Source: an uncultured Collinsella sp. (GTDB taxonomy: Bacteria > Actinomycetota > Coriobacteriia > Coriobacteriales > Coriobacteriaceae). Taken from it: a stretch of 21,386 nucleotides of DNA. The notes below the pieces were generated by a model. It did not search any database and was not told where the DNA came from. It saw nothing but the letters and a program-made list of their open reading frames with translations. Positions 1 through 7,533 of the stretch are shown in pieces (the first letter of the stretch is position 1; the number at the start of each line of letters is the position of its first letter). Where the stretch lies: contig CABTWP010000035.1 in assembly GCA_902488525.1 (NCBI GenBank), positions 1 to 21,386 on the forward strand. Reading direction: 5' to 3'. The translations under genes and the position numbers were made by a program.

Positions 1-18
1 AATCTGACGTTCAACTTC

Positions 19-52
19 AAGGGCGCGACCAGAAGGTCAGCGCCCTTTCGTT
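19..52 (+). terminator. Rho-independent terminator of a gene upstream of the window
   Basis: The arms AAGGGCGCGACC and GGTCAGCGCCCTT form a 12-bp stem with one bulged A at 39, closed by a four-base AGAA loop (31-34). The stem is followed by TTTCGTTT. The gene it ends lies left of the window and is presumably on the plus strand. Confidence 0.75.
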
Positions 53-381
53 TCACGTCACCTTGTCACAAATGCGACCCGCTCGCTGACTTATGCTCAA
101 CCTGCGGCGCCATTTTTCTTGAAGGCACCTTGCTCGCTCTGGCGGGCTTTCGCTGTCCGTCCTCTATCTGCGGTGTTGCCCTGGTTGGCACTTAGGGACG
201 TTCCTTTTCTGCCGGCACTTGGGGACAGTCCTTGTCGAGTTACTGGTAGTCATTGGGGACGTTATTAAACGACTACCCACGGCTATTGCGCACATGGCTC
301 GCATGACAGCCGTCTCTTTTATGTTTCCTTTAGCCGTTGCTGCCTAGGATGGGGGTTAGTCGGTAGGAAGGGAGCGTCTAT
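53..381. other. Non-coding stretch upstream of thrE
   Basis: I see no supported gene here. The stretch contains the short repeat cluster described separately (187-266) and the leader of the next gene. A TAGGAT at 345-350 resembles a -10 box, but no convincing -35 sits 16-18 bp before it, so I do not call a promoter. The only clear translation signal is AGGAAGGGAG at 365-374 just before the thrE start. Confidence 0.6.
187..266. repeat. Cluster of three degenerate short repeats
   Basis: Three related stretches follow one another: GGCACTTAGGGACGTTCC from 187, GGCACTTGGGGACAGTCC from 214 and GTCATTGGGGACGTTATT from 249. The shared core is CACTTrGGGACrkTCC, degenerating in the third copy. Spacings between copies are 27 and 35 nt. 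From memory of other bacterial genomes, strings of this kind are dispersed intergenic repeats, sometimes near REP-associated tyrosine transposases. No transposase gene is in this window. Confidence 0.55.
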
Positions 382-1950
382 ATGGACGACGCGAGCGAGC
401 GTTCAATCGAAGAGGACATGCTCGATCAGTTCAATTACTTTGATGATGAGGACGAGGAGCTGATCGACCGTCGCGAGCCAGCGCCGCTTGATTCCTTTGA
501 TCTGGTCGATGAAGAGACTGATGAGGTTGAGGACGAATCAACGGAGCCCCCACAGCCTTCGCGCCTTGACTCGCTGCTTTCGAGAGCCCCCATGCACCAC
601 GGCGTTCGTGCCGGCGCGCTCCATATGAAAACTGACTGGCACCAGATCGTGACGGCAGGCGATGAGCTTGCCGTCGATGCGCCGCTCACCGATAAATCAT
701 CCATCATCTGCCGCACCGGCATGCTTATGCTGGCAAGCGGAACGGGTGCCTGGCGCGTGCGCGATACCATGAATCGTGTTGCCGCTGTGCTCGGCGTCAC
801 GATTCACGTCGACCTGAGTCTTCTGTCGTTTGAGTGCACCTGCATCGAAGATGGCCACTGCTTTAACGAGGTTGTCAGCCTGCCCACAACGGGAGTCAAT
901 ACCCATCGCATTTGGATGATGGAGAGCTTCTTAAAGGAAATCGAGACGTATGGGCGCCGGTTTACCGTGCACGAATACCACGAGATGCTCAAGACCGTTG
1001 AGAGCTCGAAGCCCGATTACGCTTCCTGGCAACAGGGCCTTGCGGCAGCCTGTGCTTGCGGCGCCTTCGTCTTCTTGCTCGGCGGCGGCCCTATCGAGAT
1101 GGCCTGCGCATTCGTAGGCGCTGGTGTCGGTAACTTTGCTCGCTCCCATATTCTCAAGCAGGGTCTTGGCCAGTTTAGCGCGCTGACGACTGGTGTTGCG
1201 CTCGCTTGCGTTTCGTATCTGCTGGCATTGCTCGGCCTTGGCCAGGTCATACCGGGGGCAATGTCGCACCAAGAAGGCTATATCGGCGCCATGCTCTTTG
1301 TGATTCCCGGCTTTCCGCTCATTACGGCGGGCCTCGACATCGCCAAGCTCGACATGCGAAGCGGTATCGAGCGCCTTTCATATGCCGTATCGATTATTGT
1401 GATGGCGACGCTCGTAGGTTGGATGGTTGCCGAGTGTGTTGGCCTGGCGCCGGACGACTTTGCCCCACTGGGCCTTTCGCCGCTTGCCCTTACGCTCCTG
1501 CGCGTGGTGATGAGCTTCGTTGGCGTATTCGGCTTCTCGGTGATGTTCAACAGCCCGGTAAAGATGGCCGCGGCAGCTGGGCTGATCGGCGCCGTGTCCA
1601 ATACCTTGCGCCTTACGCTCGTCGATGCGCCGACGATGCTTCCCTTCCTGGGCCTCAGCGCGGGAATGCCTCCCGAGGCGGCAGCGTTTATCGGCGCGCT
1701 GGTATCGGGGCTGCTGGCAAGCTTGGCCGAAGTCAAGCTCACCTACCCACGTATCGCCCTCACGGTGCCATCAATTGTCATTATGGTGCCGGGCCTGTAT
1801 CTGTATCGCTCGATGTACTACATGTGCACCTTCGATACGGTCAATATGCTCGGTTGGTTTGTGCGTGCAGTGCTCATCGTGGCGTTTTTGCCCGTTGGTC
1901 TGGGTGTGGCACGTACACTCACCGACCCTCGCTGGCGCCACACCAGCTAA
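382..1950 (+). CDS. thrE: Threonine/serine exporter, ThrE family (fused two-domain form)
   Basis: A 522-residue membrane protein that fits the ThrE family, which exports threonine and serine by proton antiport. Residues 1-65 form a very acidic, Asp/Glu-rich cytoplasmic extension. The conserved ThrE N-terminal domain follows (about 100-205), with a Ser-Gly-Thr-Gly-Ala-Trp-Arg-Val stretch at 119-126 and GVNTHRI at 171-177. From residue 218 there are roughly ten hydrophobic segments, including IPGFPLITAGLD (308-319). The C-terminal ThrE_2 part (from about 375) carries the VPSIVIMVPG motif at 462-471. In E. coli the two halves are separate proteins, YjjP and YjjB; fusion as in Corynebacterium ThrE (489 residues) is usual in actinobacteria. 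The ATG at 382 has AGGAAGGGAG 7 nt upstream. The gene looks monocistronic. Substrate specificity is inferred from the family. Confidence 0.88.
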   Translation: MDDASERSIEEDMLDQFNYFDDEDEELIDRREPAPLDSFDLVDEETDEVEDESTEPPQPSRLDSLLSRAPMHHGVRAGALHMKTDWHQIVTAGDELAVDAPLTDKSSIICRTGMLMLASGTGAWRVRDTMNRVAAVLGVTIHVDLSLLSFECTCIEDGHCFNEVVSLPTTGVNTHRIWMMESFLKEIETYGRRFTVHEYHEMLKTVESSKPDYASWQQGLAAACACGAFVFLLGGGPIEMACAFVGAGVGNFARSHILKQGLGQFSALTTGVALACVSYLLALLGLGQVIPGAMSHQEGYIGAMLFVIPGFPLITAGLDIAKLDMRSGIERLSYAVSIIVMATLVGWMVAECVGLAPDDFAPLGLSPLALTLLRVVMSFVGVFGFSVMFNSPVKMAAAAGLIGAVSNTLRLTLVDAPTMLPFLGLSAGMPPEAAAFIGALVSGLLASLAEVKLTYPRIALTVPSIVIMVPGLYLYRSMYYMCTFDTVNMLGWFVRAVLIVAFLPVGLGVARTLTDPRWRHTS

Positions 1951-2052
1951 TTGGTGCAAGGAGGACAGGTCACTTTGCACCAAATGAGTTGCGGTGAAAT
2001 AGAGACTGAATTGCTGCTTAAAGGGTCAAAACAGTCCGTATTCCACCGCAAC
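1951..2052. repeat. Composite palindromic intergenic element after thrE
   Basis: Two inverted repeats follow directly after the thrE stop codon. The first pairs TTGGTGCAA (1951-1959) with TTGCACCAA (1975-1983), a perfect 9-bp stem with a 15-nt loop. The second pairs GTTGCGGTGAAATA (1988-2001) with TATTCCACCGCAAC (2039-2052), 14 bp with one mismatch. An inner GACTG/CAGTC stem (2004-2008 and 2032-2036) extends it. Neither hairpin is followed by a T tract, so this is not a standard terminator. It looks like a REP or small palindromic mobile element that may also fold in the thrE mRNA tail. The rest of the interval to 2254 holds the leader described next and no gene. Confidence 0.65.
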
Positions 2053-2123
2053 TTATGGGGTCGGGGGATTATTGGTGCCCTGCATCTTCATAAACTCAAC
2101 GCTTACGAAGCGCGCGCCGTTCG

Positions 2124-2132
2124 TGTTAGGGT
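2124..2132 (+). promoter_or_regulatory. Possible extended -10 promoter of the DUF2798 gene
   Basis: TGTTAGGGT matches an extended -10 (TG, one base, TAnnnT). The matching -35 is poor (TTACGA at 2103-2108, spacer 18). Transcription from here would start near 2139 and pass through the strong terminator at 2170-2219 before reaching the gene. This is a weak call. Confidence 0.25.
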
Positions 2133-2169
2133 AGTTCCACCACATAAGTAGTCGCAGACGCACGTATCG

Positions 2170-2220
2170 CGGGCGGGCGAGATGAAGTCCCAACAGCTCC
2201 ATCTCGCCCGCCCGTTTTTG
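2170..2220 (+). terminator. Strong rho-independent terminator in front of the DUF2798 gene
   Basis: CGGGCGGGCGAGATG (2170-2184) pairs perfectly with CATCTCGCCCGCCCG (2200-2214), 15 bp with a 15-nt loop, followed by TTTTTG. It lies 35-40 nt upstream of the start codon at 2255. It could end the thrE transcript, or act as an attenuator in the leader of the downstream gene. The sequence alone does not decide between these. Confidence 0.85.
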
Positions 2221-2254
2221 TTGCGTGGTGCCGCGGCGTAACACAGAAAGGACC

Positions 2255-2812
2255 ATGCCCTTTATGCCTATCAACAAACGAGAGAGCCTGCTGTTCACCT
2301 TTATCATGTGCTTTTGCATGGTGCTCTGGATGAGCATCTACAACGTCGCCCTGCAGCATGGGGCCATCAACGGCGAGGTTGTTGCCGCCGCGTGGCTCGG
2401 CTTCCCCGTTGCCTACGTTTTTGCCATGTGCTGCGACTGGTTTGTTGCCAGCCCCCTTGCTAAGGGCTTCGCCTTTAAATTCCTGGTCACGCCGGGCAAG
2501 AGCTCGCCGCTTGCCATGACGCTCGCCGTCAGCTCCTGCATGGTTGTTCCCATGGTCATCATCATGTCGCTGTACGGTGCCTGCGAGGGTCTGACGCACA
2601 TGCCCGGCGGCATCCTTGCGAACCTGTATTCCGTGCCCGCGATCTGGATGATCAACATCCCGCATAATTTTGTGATGGCGCTGCCGTGGAACCTTTTGGT
2701 AGCCGGTCCGATTTCCCACTTCGTCTTCCGTCGCGCCTTCCCTGTGGGGACGGTTTTCGAGGAGGAGCATGCCGAGCTCTTGGAGCAGGCTATGGCTCCT
2801 GAGTGCGAGTAG
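2255..2812 (+). CDS. DUF2798 family four-helix membrane protein
   Basis: A protein of 185 residues (182 if it starts at the ATG at 2264) with four hydrophobic segments near 11-33, 43-65, 86-108 and 135-157. It matches the DUF2798 pattern, whose function is unknown. The protein is an internal duplication: the first half has a Met/Cys-rich helix ending MSIYN, then SPLAKGFAFKF; the second half has the equivalent MSLYG and AGPISHFVFRR. An acidic tail (169-185) follows. The start is uncertain. AAAGGA at 2247-2252 lies too close to the ATG at 2255 but gives normal spacing to the ATG at 2264, which begins MPINKRE. A GTG at 2225 is less likely. The gene stands alone between two terminators. Confidence 0.75.
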   Translation: MPFMPINKRESLLFTFIMCFCMVLWMSIYNVALQHGAINGEVVAAAWLGFPVAYVFAMCCDWFVASPLAKGFAFKFLVTPGKSSPLAMTLAVSSCMVVPMVIIMSLYGACEGLTHMPGGILANLYSVPAIWMINIPHNFVMALPWNLLVAGPISHFVFRRAFPVGTVFEEEHAELLEQAMAPECE

Positions 2813-2814
2813 CT

Positions 2815-2866
2815 CGCTTAGGGATCTGCTGAGCGCGGGCGACTTGCTTGGTTGGAGCCCTAAGCG
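2815..2866 (+). repeat. Loose inverted repeat after the DUF2798 gene
   Basis: CGCTTAGGG (2815-2823) is repeated inverted as CCCTAAGCG (2858-2866) with a 34-nt loop, starting 2 nt after the stop codon. There is no T tract. It may be a weak 3' end structure. The rest of 2867-2975 shows nothing I can name. Confidence 0.3.
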
Positions 2867-2978
2867 TGGATAGCTCTCTCGGCGACATCGCGGGCGTGAG
2901 CGGTGCGCATGACCGGAGGGCCCGTGCTGCTCCGTTGCCCGACGTGCTAGCGCGCAGAACAATCTGTTGGTGCATTCG

Positions 2979-3011
2979 GCGGCTGCTGAAGCGTTTCGGC
3001 AGCCGCTTTTT
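2979..3011 (+). terminator. Rho-independent terminator
   Basis: GCGGCTGCTGAA (2979-2990) pairs with TTCGGCAGCCGC (2995-3006), 12 bp with one G-T wobble and a 4-nt loop, followed by TTTTT. It ends transcription from the left and isolates the operator and dehydratase-like gene that follow. Confidence 0.85.
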
Positions 3012-3023
3012 ATACGGAGTTTA

Positions 3024-3044
3024 AATACAACAGTCTGTTGTATT
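3024..3044 (+). promoter_or_regulatory. 21-bp perfect palindrome, likely operator for the TetR regulator
   Basis: The 10-bp arms AATACAACAG (3024-3033) and CTGTTGTATT (3035-3044) are exact inverted copies around a single T. The site is 49 bp upstream of the start of the 4.4-kb gene and just after a terminator, where a promoter should be. Palindromes of this size are typical TetR-family operators, and a TetR gene is the last gene of this unit. No clear -35/-10 pair is visible; TATATC at 3056-3061 is a possible -10. Binding by this particular TetR is inferred. Confidence 0.72.
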
Positions 3045-3093
3045 ACGTAGAGTGGTATATCTCTAGCGGGAAAAATGCGAGAGACGGAGCATT

Positions 3094-6000
3094 ATGGCGT
3101 TGCTAGTAGGACTGGACGTAGGGTCGACGACGACCAAAGTTTACGCGATGCACGAGGATATGACCGAGGCGTGGTGGGGATATCGCCGCCACGGGGCGTG
3201 TCAGACAGCGAGCGTGCGCGCCATGCTCGGCGAGCTCGCCGAGCGCTTTCCCCATGAGTCACTGCGCGTTGCGGTGACCGGCTCGGGTGCGCGCGATATC
3301 GCGACCGCGCTGGGCGCCTCGTACGTTCAGGAGGTGGTCGCCAACGCGCTCGCGATCAGCAGGTTCTATCCGCAGACGCGCTGCGCCATCGAGCTGGGCG
3401 GCCAAGACGCCAAGATGATCTTCTTCCGCACCAACGATAAGGGAGACATCGAGGTTGCCGACATGCGCATGAACGGCTCGTGCGCAGGCGGTACCGGTGC
3501 ATTTATCGACGAGATGGCAAAGCTCATGGGGGTCGGCACCGAATCGGGCGAGTTCGAGCAGCTCGCAAGCCGGGGAACGACCGTCCACGAGGTCTCGGGC
3601 CGCTGCGGCGTGTACGCAAAGACCGATATCCAGCCGCTGCTCAACGAGGGCATTCCTACCACCGACCTGGCGCTTTCGGCGCTTCACGCGGTCGCCCGCC
3701 AAACGATCGGCGGTCTGGCCCAGGGTATCGACATCGAGCCGCCGGTAATCTTCGAGGGCGGTACGCTCGCCTACAACCCCACACTGGTCCGCGTGTTCCG
3801 GGAGCAACTGAATCTATCGGACGATCAGGTTATCGTCCCGCGCGATCCGCAGATCATGGTCGCGCGCGGTGCCGCCCTGTCGCTGACCGACATGTTCGCA
3901 TCGTCCCAACCGATCGACCTTCCCGACGCTTTTGTCCGGCTGGATAAGCTCGAGACGGTCGCGCCCGCAAGCGGGGAGGGACGTCTTGCCCAGCCCTTTT
4001 TTGCCACACCTGCCGAGCAGGCGGATTTTACGGCACGCCATGGCAAAGAGACGCCGGCAAAGGGTCCGGATGCGTATGCGCCCGGAGAGACGGTGCGTGT
4101 GGCGCTCGGTATCGATTCGGGGAGCACGACGACCAAGTTCGCCCTGGTCGATGAGGCGGGTGAGCTTGTCGATTCGTTCTACGCGTCTAATAACGGCAGA
4201 CCGCTCGACGTCGCCCAACAGGGTCTTGTCAGCTTGAAGAACCGCTGGGAGACAGCGGGAGTCACGCTTGCGATCGATGCCGTGGGCACCACGGGATACG
4301 GCGAGGAGCTTTTCGCGCGCGCGTTCCACGCCGACTACCATACGGTCGAGACGGTCGCGCACGCCCGCGCCGCGTGCGCATGCGTTCCCGATGCGACCTT
4401 CGTGCTCGACATCGGCGGACAGGATATGAAGGCCATCTGGCTCAACCACGGCGTGCTGACCGATATCGTCGTCAACGAGGCGTGCTCTGCGGGCTGCGGC
4501 TCGTTCCTCGAGGGTTTTGCCAAAAACCTCGGAATAGCCGTTGAGGATATCGCGACCGAGGCATTTTCGTCCAAAGCCCCCGCCGTTCTCGGCAGCCGCT
4601 GCACGGTGTTCATGAACAGCAGCGTCGTTTCCGAGCAGCGGCGCGGTAAGGGTCCGGGCGACATCATGGCCGGTCTCTGCCGTTCGATTATCGAGAACGT
4701 GTTCACCAAGGTCATTCGCGTTTCAAATCTCAACCGTCTGGGCGACAAAGTCGTTGTCCAGGGCGGCACGTTCCGAAACGACGCGGTGCTGCGCGCATTC
4801 GAGCAGTATCTGGGCAAACCCGTCACGCGTGCGCCCCACCCGGGGCTGATGGGCGCTATCGGTATCGCCCTGCTCGCGCGCGAGGAATGCCGCAAGGGCG
4901 ACGCCGGCACGTCGTTTATCGGGCTCGATGCCGTGGAGCGCTTCGAGCATCGCGAGTTCGGCGGCGTTACCTGCCGTCGGTGCAACAACCGCTGCCAGCG
5001 CGCGGTCGTGGCATTTGGCGACGGCTCGCTTTACGTCACGGGCAATCGCTGCCCGCGCGGCGGCGCCATCTCATGGGATGAGCTCGTGCGCGAGGTTCCC
5101 GCGGCGGAGGAGCTGCGTCCGCAGGGTGCTTGCGAGGCACAGGCACCCGGCACGGGGCGCGACCGGACCGCGGCTGCCCCCAATCTCTTTGTCGACCGCG
5201 AGAAGCTGCTGTTCGAGTCGTACCCCACGGTTCCCGTCAGCGGGGGGCGCGATGTCACGATCGGCATTCCCCGTGTGCTCGAGTTCTGGGACACCATGCC
5301 GTTCTGGTCGACGTTCTTCAGCACGCTCGGCTTTAAGGTGCGCGTCTCGGGACGCAGCACCAAGGCGATGTACGAGCGCGGTCTGGCGCACGTCACATCC
5401 GACACCGTGTGCTTCCCGGCCAAGCTCGTCCACGGGCACATCCGCAATCTCGTCGACGCCGGCGTCGACCGCATCTTCATGCCCATCATCACGACGGTGC
5501 CCACCGAAAACACCGCCTCTACCAGCGAGTGGATGTGCGCCGTCGTAAAGGGATACCCCTACGTGATGCGCAATTCCGATAACCCGGAGGAGCGTTTCGG
5601 CGTTCCGTTCGATACGCCGCTGTTCCACTGGTACGACGAGGGCGACCGAAACCGCCAGCTCAAGGCGTGGTGCAAGGAGACCTTCGATATCGATGCCGAC
5701 CTGGTTGCCAAGGCGACCGAGCAGGCGGACCGCGCGCAGGAGACGTTTGAGAACCAGCTGCAGCTGCGCGGCAGGCAGGTGCTCGAGAACGTGCGCGAGG
5801 ACGGCGGCTACGCGGTGGTGATCGCTTCGCGCCCGTACCACAACGACCCGCTGGTCAACCACGGGCTGCCCAAGCTCTTCTCTGAGCGCGGCATCCCCGT
5901 GCTGACGCCCGATGCGGTGCCGGGGGTCTGCAACGTCGATCTTTCCAACAGCCGCATCGACATCGTGAACAACTACCATGCGCGCATGCTGTCGTGCGCG

Positions 6001-7533
6001 GTCATCGTCGCATCGACGCCCGAGCTCGAGCTCGTGCAGATGGGCAGCTTCGGCTGCGGCCACGATGCGTATCTCACCGACGAGATCGCGCGCATGATGG
6101 GCGAGATGGGCTCCAAGGTTCCGATGATGATCAAGCTCGATGAGAGCGACGTCGCCGGTCCCATGGGCATTCGCGTGCGTTCGTTTATCGAGTCGGTCAA
6201 CCGTCGTCGCGCGGAGGAGCGTGCCGAGGGCGCCCGGGTGCACGCGGTCCATCCGCTCGACGACCCGTATAAGGTCAAGTACACCAAGCGCGACCGGCAC
6301 GACAAGATCGCGCTGGTCCCCAACACCTCCCATGCGTTCTGCAGGCTCATGACCGCGGCGATGCGCAATCAGGGCGTGCGCGCCGAGGCCCTTGATATCG
6401 GGCGCGAGGATGCCATCCGCCTGGGCAAACGCTATGTGCACAACGACATCTGCTTCCCCGCGCAAATCGTGATCGGCGAGGCGCTCGCGGCACTCGAGAG
6501 CGGTAAGTACGACCCGCACGACGTCGCCGTGGTGACTGGCAAGTATATCGGCGACTGCCGCCTGACGCACTACATGCCCCTGCTGCGCCGCGCGCTCGAC
6601 GACGCGGGATACGACTATGTCCCGGTGCTCACCAACGACGACGTCGATGCCCACAATGCGCATCCGGGCTTCAAGCTCGGCCTTGGCCCGAGCATCCAGA
6701 TCGCCTACGGTCTTCCCATGATCGATGCCCTCGAGGCCATGCTTAGGCGCATCCGTCCCTACGAGCTCGAGAAGGGCGCGGCGGACGCTGCGTTCGACCG
6801 CGCGCTCGATGAGGTTATCGAGGGCATGGAGCGCTCCGGGCTGAGAGGCCAGGCGACGGGCTTCAAACGCGCGCTTGCGATCATGGACGCCGTTCCGTAC
6901 GACCGCTCGAACCCGCATCCGACCGTTCTCATCGTGGGCGAGTACCTGCTCAATTTCCATCTCGGCGCCAACCACGAGATCGAGCGCTACCTCGAGGACA
7001 ACGGGCTCGAGGTCATCGAGGCGCGCATGACCGACGTGATCCGCAAGACCTATTTCTACAAGCATGCGCAGTCGCGCGAGTTCCACGTCGACCTGTCGCT
7101 GCCCGAAAAGGCCTGGTACGCCACGGCGGACAACCTGTTCGAGCTCGCGCACGACCGTTGCGACCGCCTGGGCGCGGCGAGCCCGCTCTACGAGCCGCCG
7201 ACGCGCATGCCCGAGCTCGTGCGCGCGAGCGATAAGATCCTGCACCATACGTTCGATGCGGGCGAGGGCGTGCTGATTCCGGCGGAGATTCTCGAGCACG
7301 CCAAGCGCGGCTGCCGCAACTTCGTGATCCTGCAGCCGTTCGGGTGTCTGCCCAACCATGTCGTGGGGCGCGGGCTCATCCATGCGCTCAAGGAGCAGTA
7401 TCCCACGGCGCAGTTCCTGCCGCTCGACTACGATCCCGACGTGAGCTTCGCCAACGTGGAGAACCGTCTTCAGATGCTCATCATGAACGCCAAGGCGCAG
7501 GGGTGCGGTGAGGCGCATGGCGAGACCGCGTAA
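3094..7533 (+). CDS. Giant 2-hydroxyacyl-CoA dehydratase activase/dehydratase-like Fe-S protein
   Basis: A 1479-residue fusion. Two BcrAD/BadFG-type ATPase (activator) domains come first. Domain 1 has GLDVGSTTTK (6-15), GGQDAK (102-107), C130 and C171. Domain 2 has GIDSGSTTTK (339-348), GGQDMK (441-446), C464 and C503. The paired cysteines match those of HgdC-type activators that hold one [4Fe-4S] cluster at a dimer interface. A CxxC-x3-C plus C cluster follows (627, 630, 634, 653). The C-terminal half has two modules like COG3580 and COG3581, each with three spaced cysteines (773, 815, 988 and 1120, 1155, 1418), including a repeated CFPA motif. Known relatives drive ATP-dependent low-potential electron transfer for dehydration of 2-hydroxyacyl-CoA, but this long form has no established substrate. 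The ATG at 3094 is preceded by GGAG. The TetR gene overlaps the end. No separate hgdA/hgdB genes are nearby. Confidence 0.88.
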   Translation: MALLVGLDVGSTTTKVYAMHEDMTEAWWGYRRHGACQTASVRAMLGELAERFPHESLRVAVTGSGARDIATALGASYVQEVVANALAISRFYPQTRCAIELGGQDAKMIFFRTNDKGDIEVADMRMNGSCAGGTGAFIDEMAKLMGVGTESGEFEQLASRGTTVHEVSGRCGVYAKTDIQPLLNEGIPTTDLALSALHAVARQTIGGLAQGIDIEPPVIFEGGTLAYNPTLVRVFREQLNLSDDQVIVPRDPQIMVARGAALSLTDMFASSQPIDLPDAFVRLDKLETVAPASGEGRLAQPFFATPAEQADFTARHGKETPAKGPDAYAPGETVRVALGIDSGSTTTKFALVDEAGELVDSFYASNNGRPLDVAQQGLVSLKNRWETAGVTLAIDAVGTTGYGEELFARAFHADYHTVETVAHARAACACVPDATFVLDIGGQDMKAIWLNHGVLTDIVVNEACSAGCGSFLEGFAKNLGIAVEDIATEAFSSKAPAVLGSRCTVFMNSSVVSEQRRGKGPGDIMAGLCRSIIENVFTKVIRVSNLNRLGDKVVVQGGTFRNDAVLRAFEQYLGKPVTRAPHPGLMGAIGIALLAREECRKGDAGTSFIGLDAVERFEHREFGGVTCRRCNNRCQRAVVAFGDGSLYVTGNRCPRGGAISWDELVREVPAAEELRPQGACEAQAPGTGRDRTAAAPNLFVDREKLLFESYPTVPVSGGRDVTIGIPRVLEFWDTMPFWSTFFSTLGFKVRVSGRSTKAMYERGLAHVTSDTVCFPAKLVHGHIRNLVDAGVDRIFMPIITTVPTENTASTSEWMCAVVKGYPYVMRNSDNPEERFGVPFDTPLFHWYDEGDRNRQLKAWCKETFDIDADLVAKATEQADRAQETFENQLQLRGRQVLENVREDGGYAVVIASRPYHNDPLVNHGLPKLFSERGIPVLTPDAVPGVCNVDLSNSRIDIVNNYHARMLSCAVIVASTPELELVQMGSFGCGHDAYLTDEIARMMGEMGSKVPMMIKLDESDVAGPMGIRVRSFIESVNRRRAEERAEGARVHAVHPLDDPYKVKYTKRDRHDKIALVPNTSHAFCRLMTAAMRNQGVRAEALDIGREDAIRLGKRYVHNDICFPAQIVIGEALAALESGKYDPHDVAVVTGKYIGDCRLTHYMPLLRRALDDAGYDYVPVLTNDDVDAHNAHPGFKLGLGPSIQIAYGLPMIDALEAMLRRIRPYELEKGAADAAFDRALDEVIEGMERSGLRGQATGFKRALAIMDAVPYDRSNPHPTVLIVGEYLLNFHLGANHEIERYLEDNGLEVIEARMTDVIRKTYFYKHAQSREFHVDLSLPEKAWYATADNLFELAHDRCDRLGAASPLYEPPTRMPELVRASDKILHHTFDAGEGVLIPAEILEHAKRGCRNFVILQPFGCLPNHVVGRGLIHALKEQYPTAQFLPLDYDPDVSFANVENRLQMLIMNAKAQGCGEAHGETA

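Noticed and set aside
53..381. Possible gene remnant upstream of thrE
   Set aside because: No frame shows a recognisable protein or coding-like codon use.
2958..2968. AACA-ATC-TGTT, a possible second TetR operator
   Set aside because: It shares TCTGTTG with the main palindrome, but the symmetric part is only four bases per arm and it lies upstream of the terminator.
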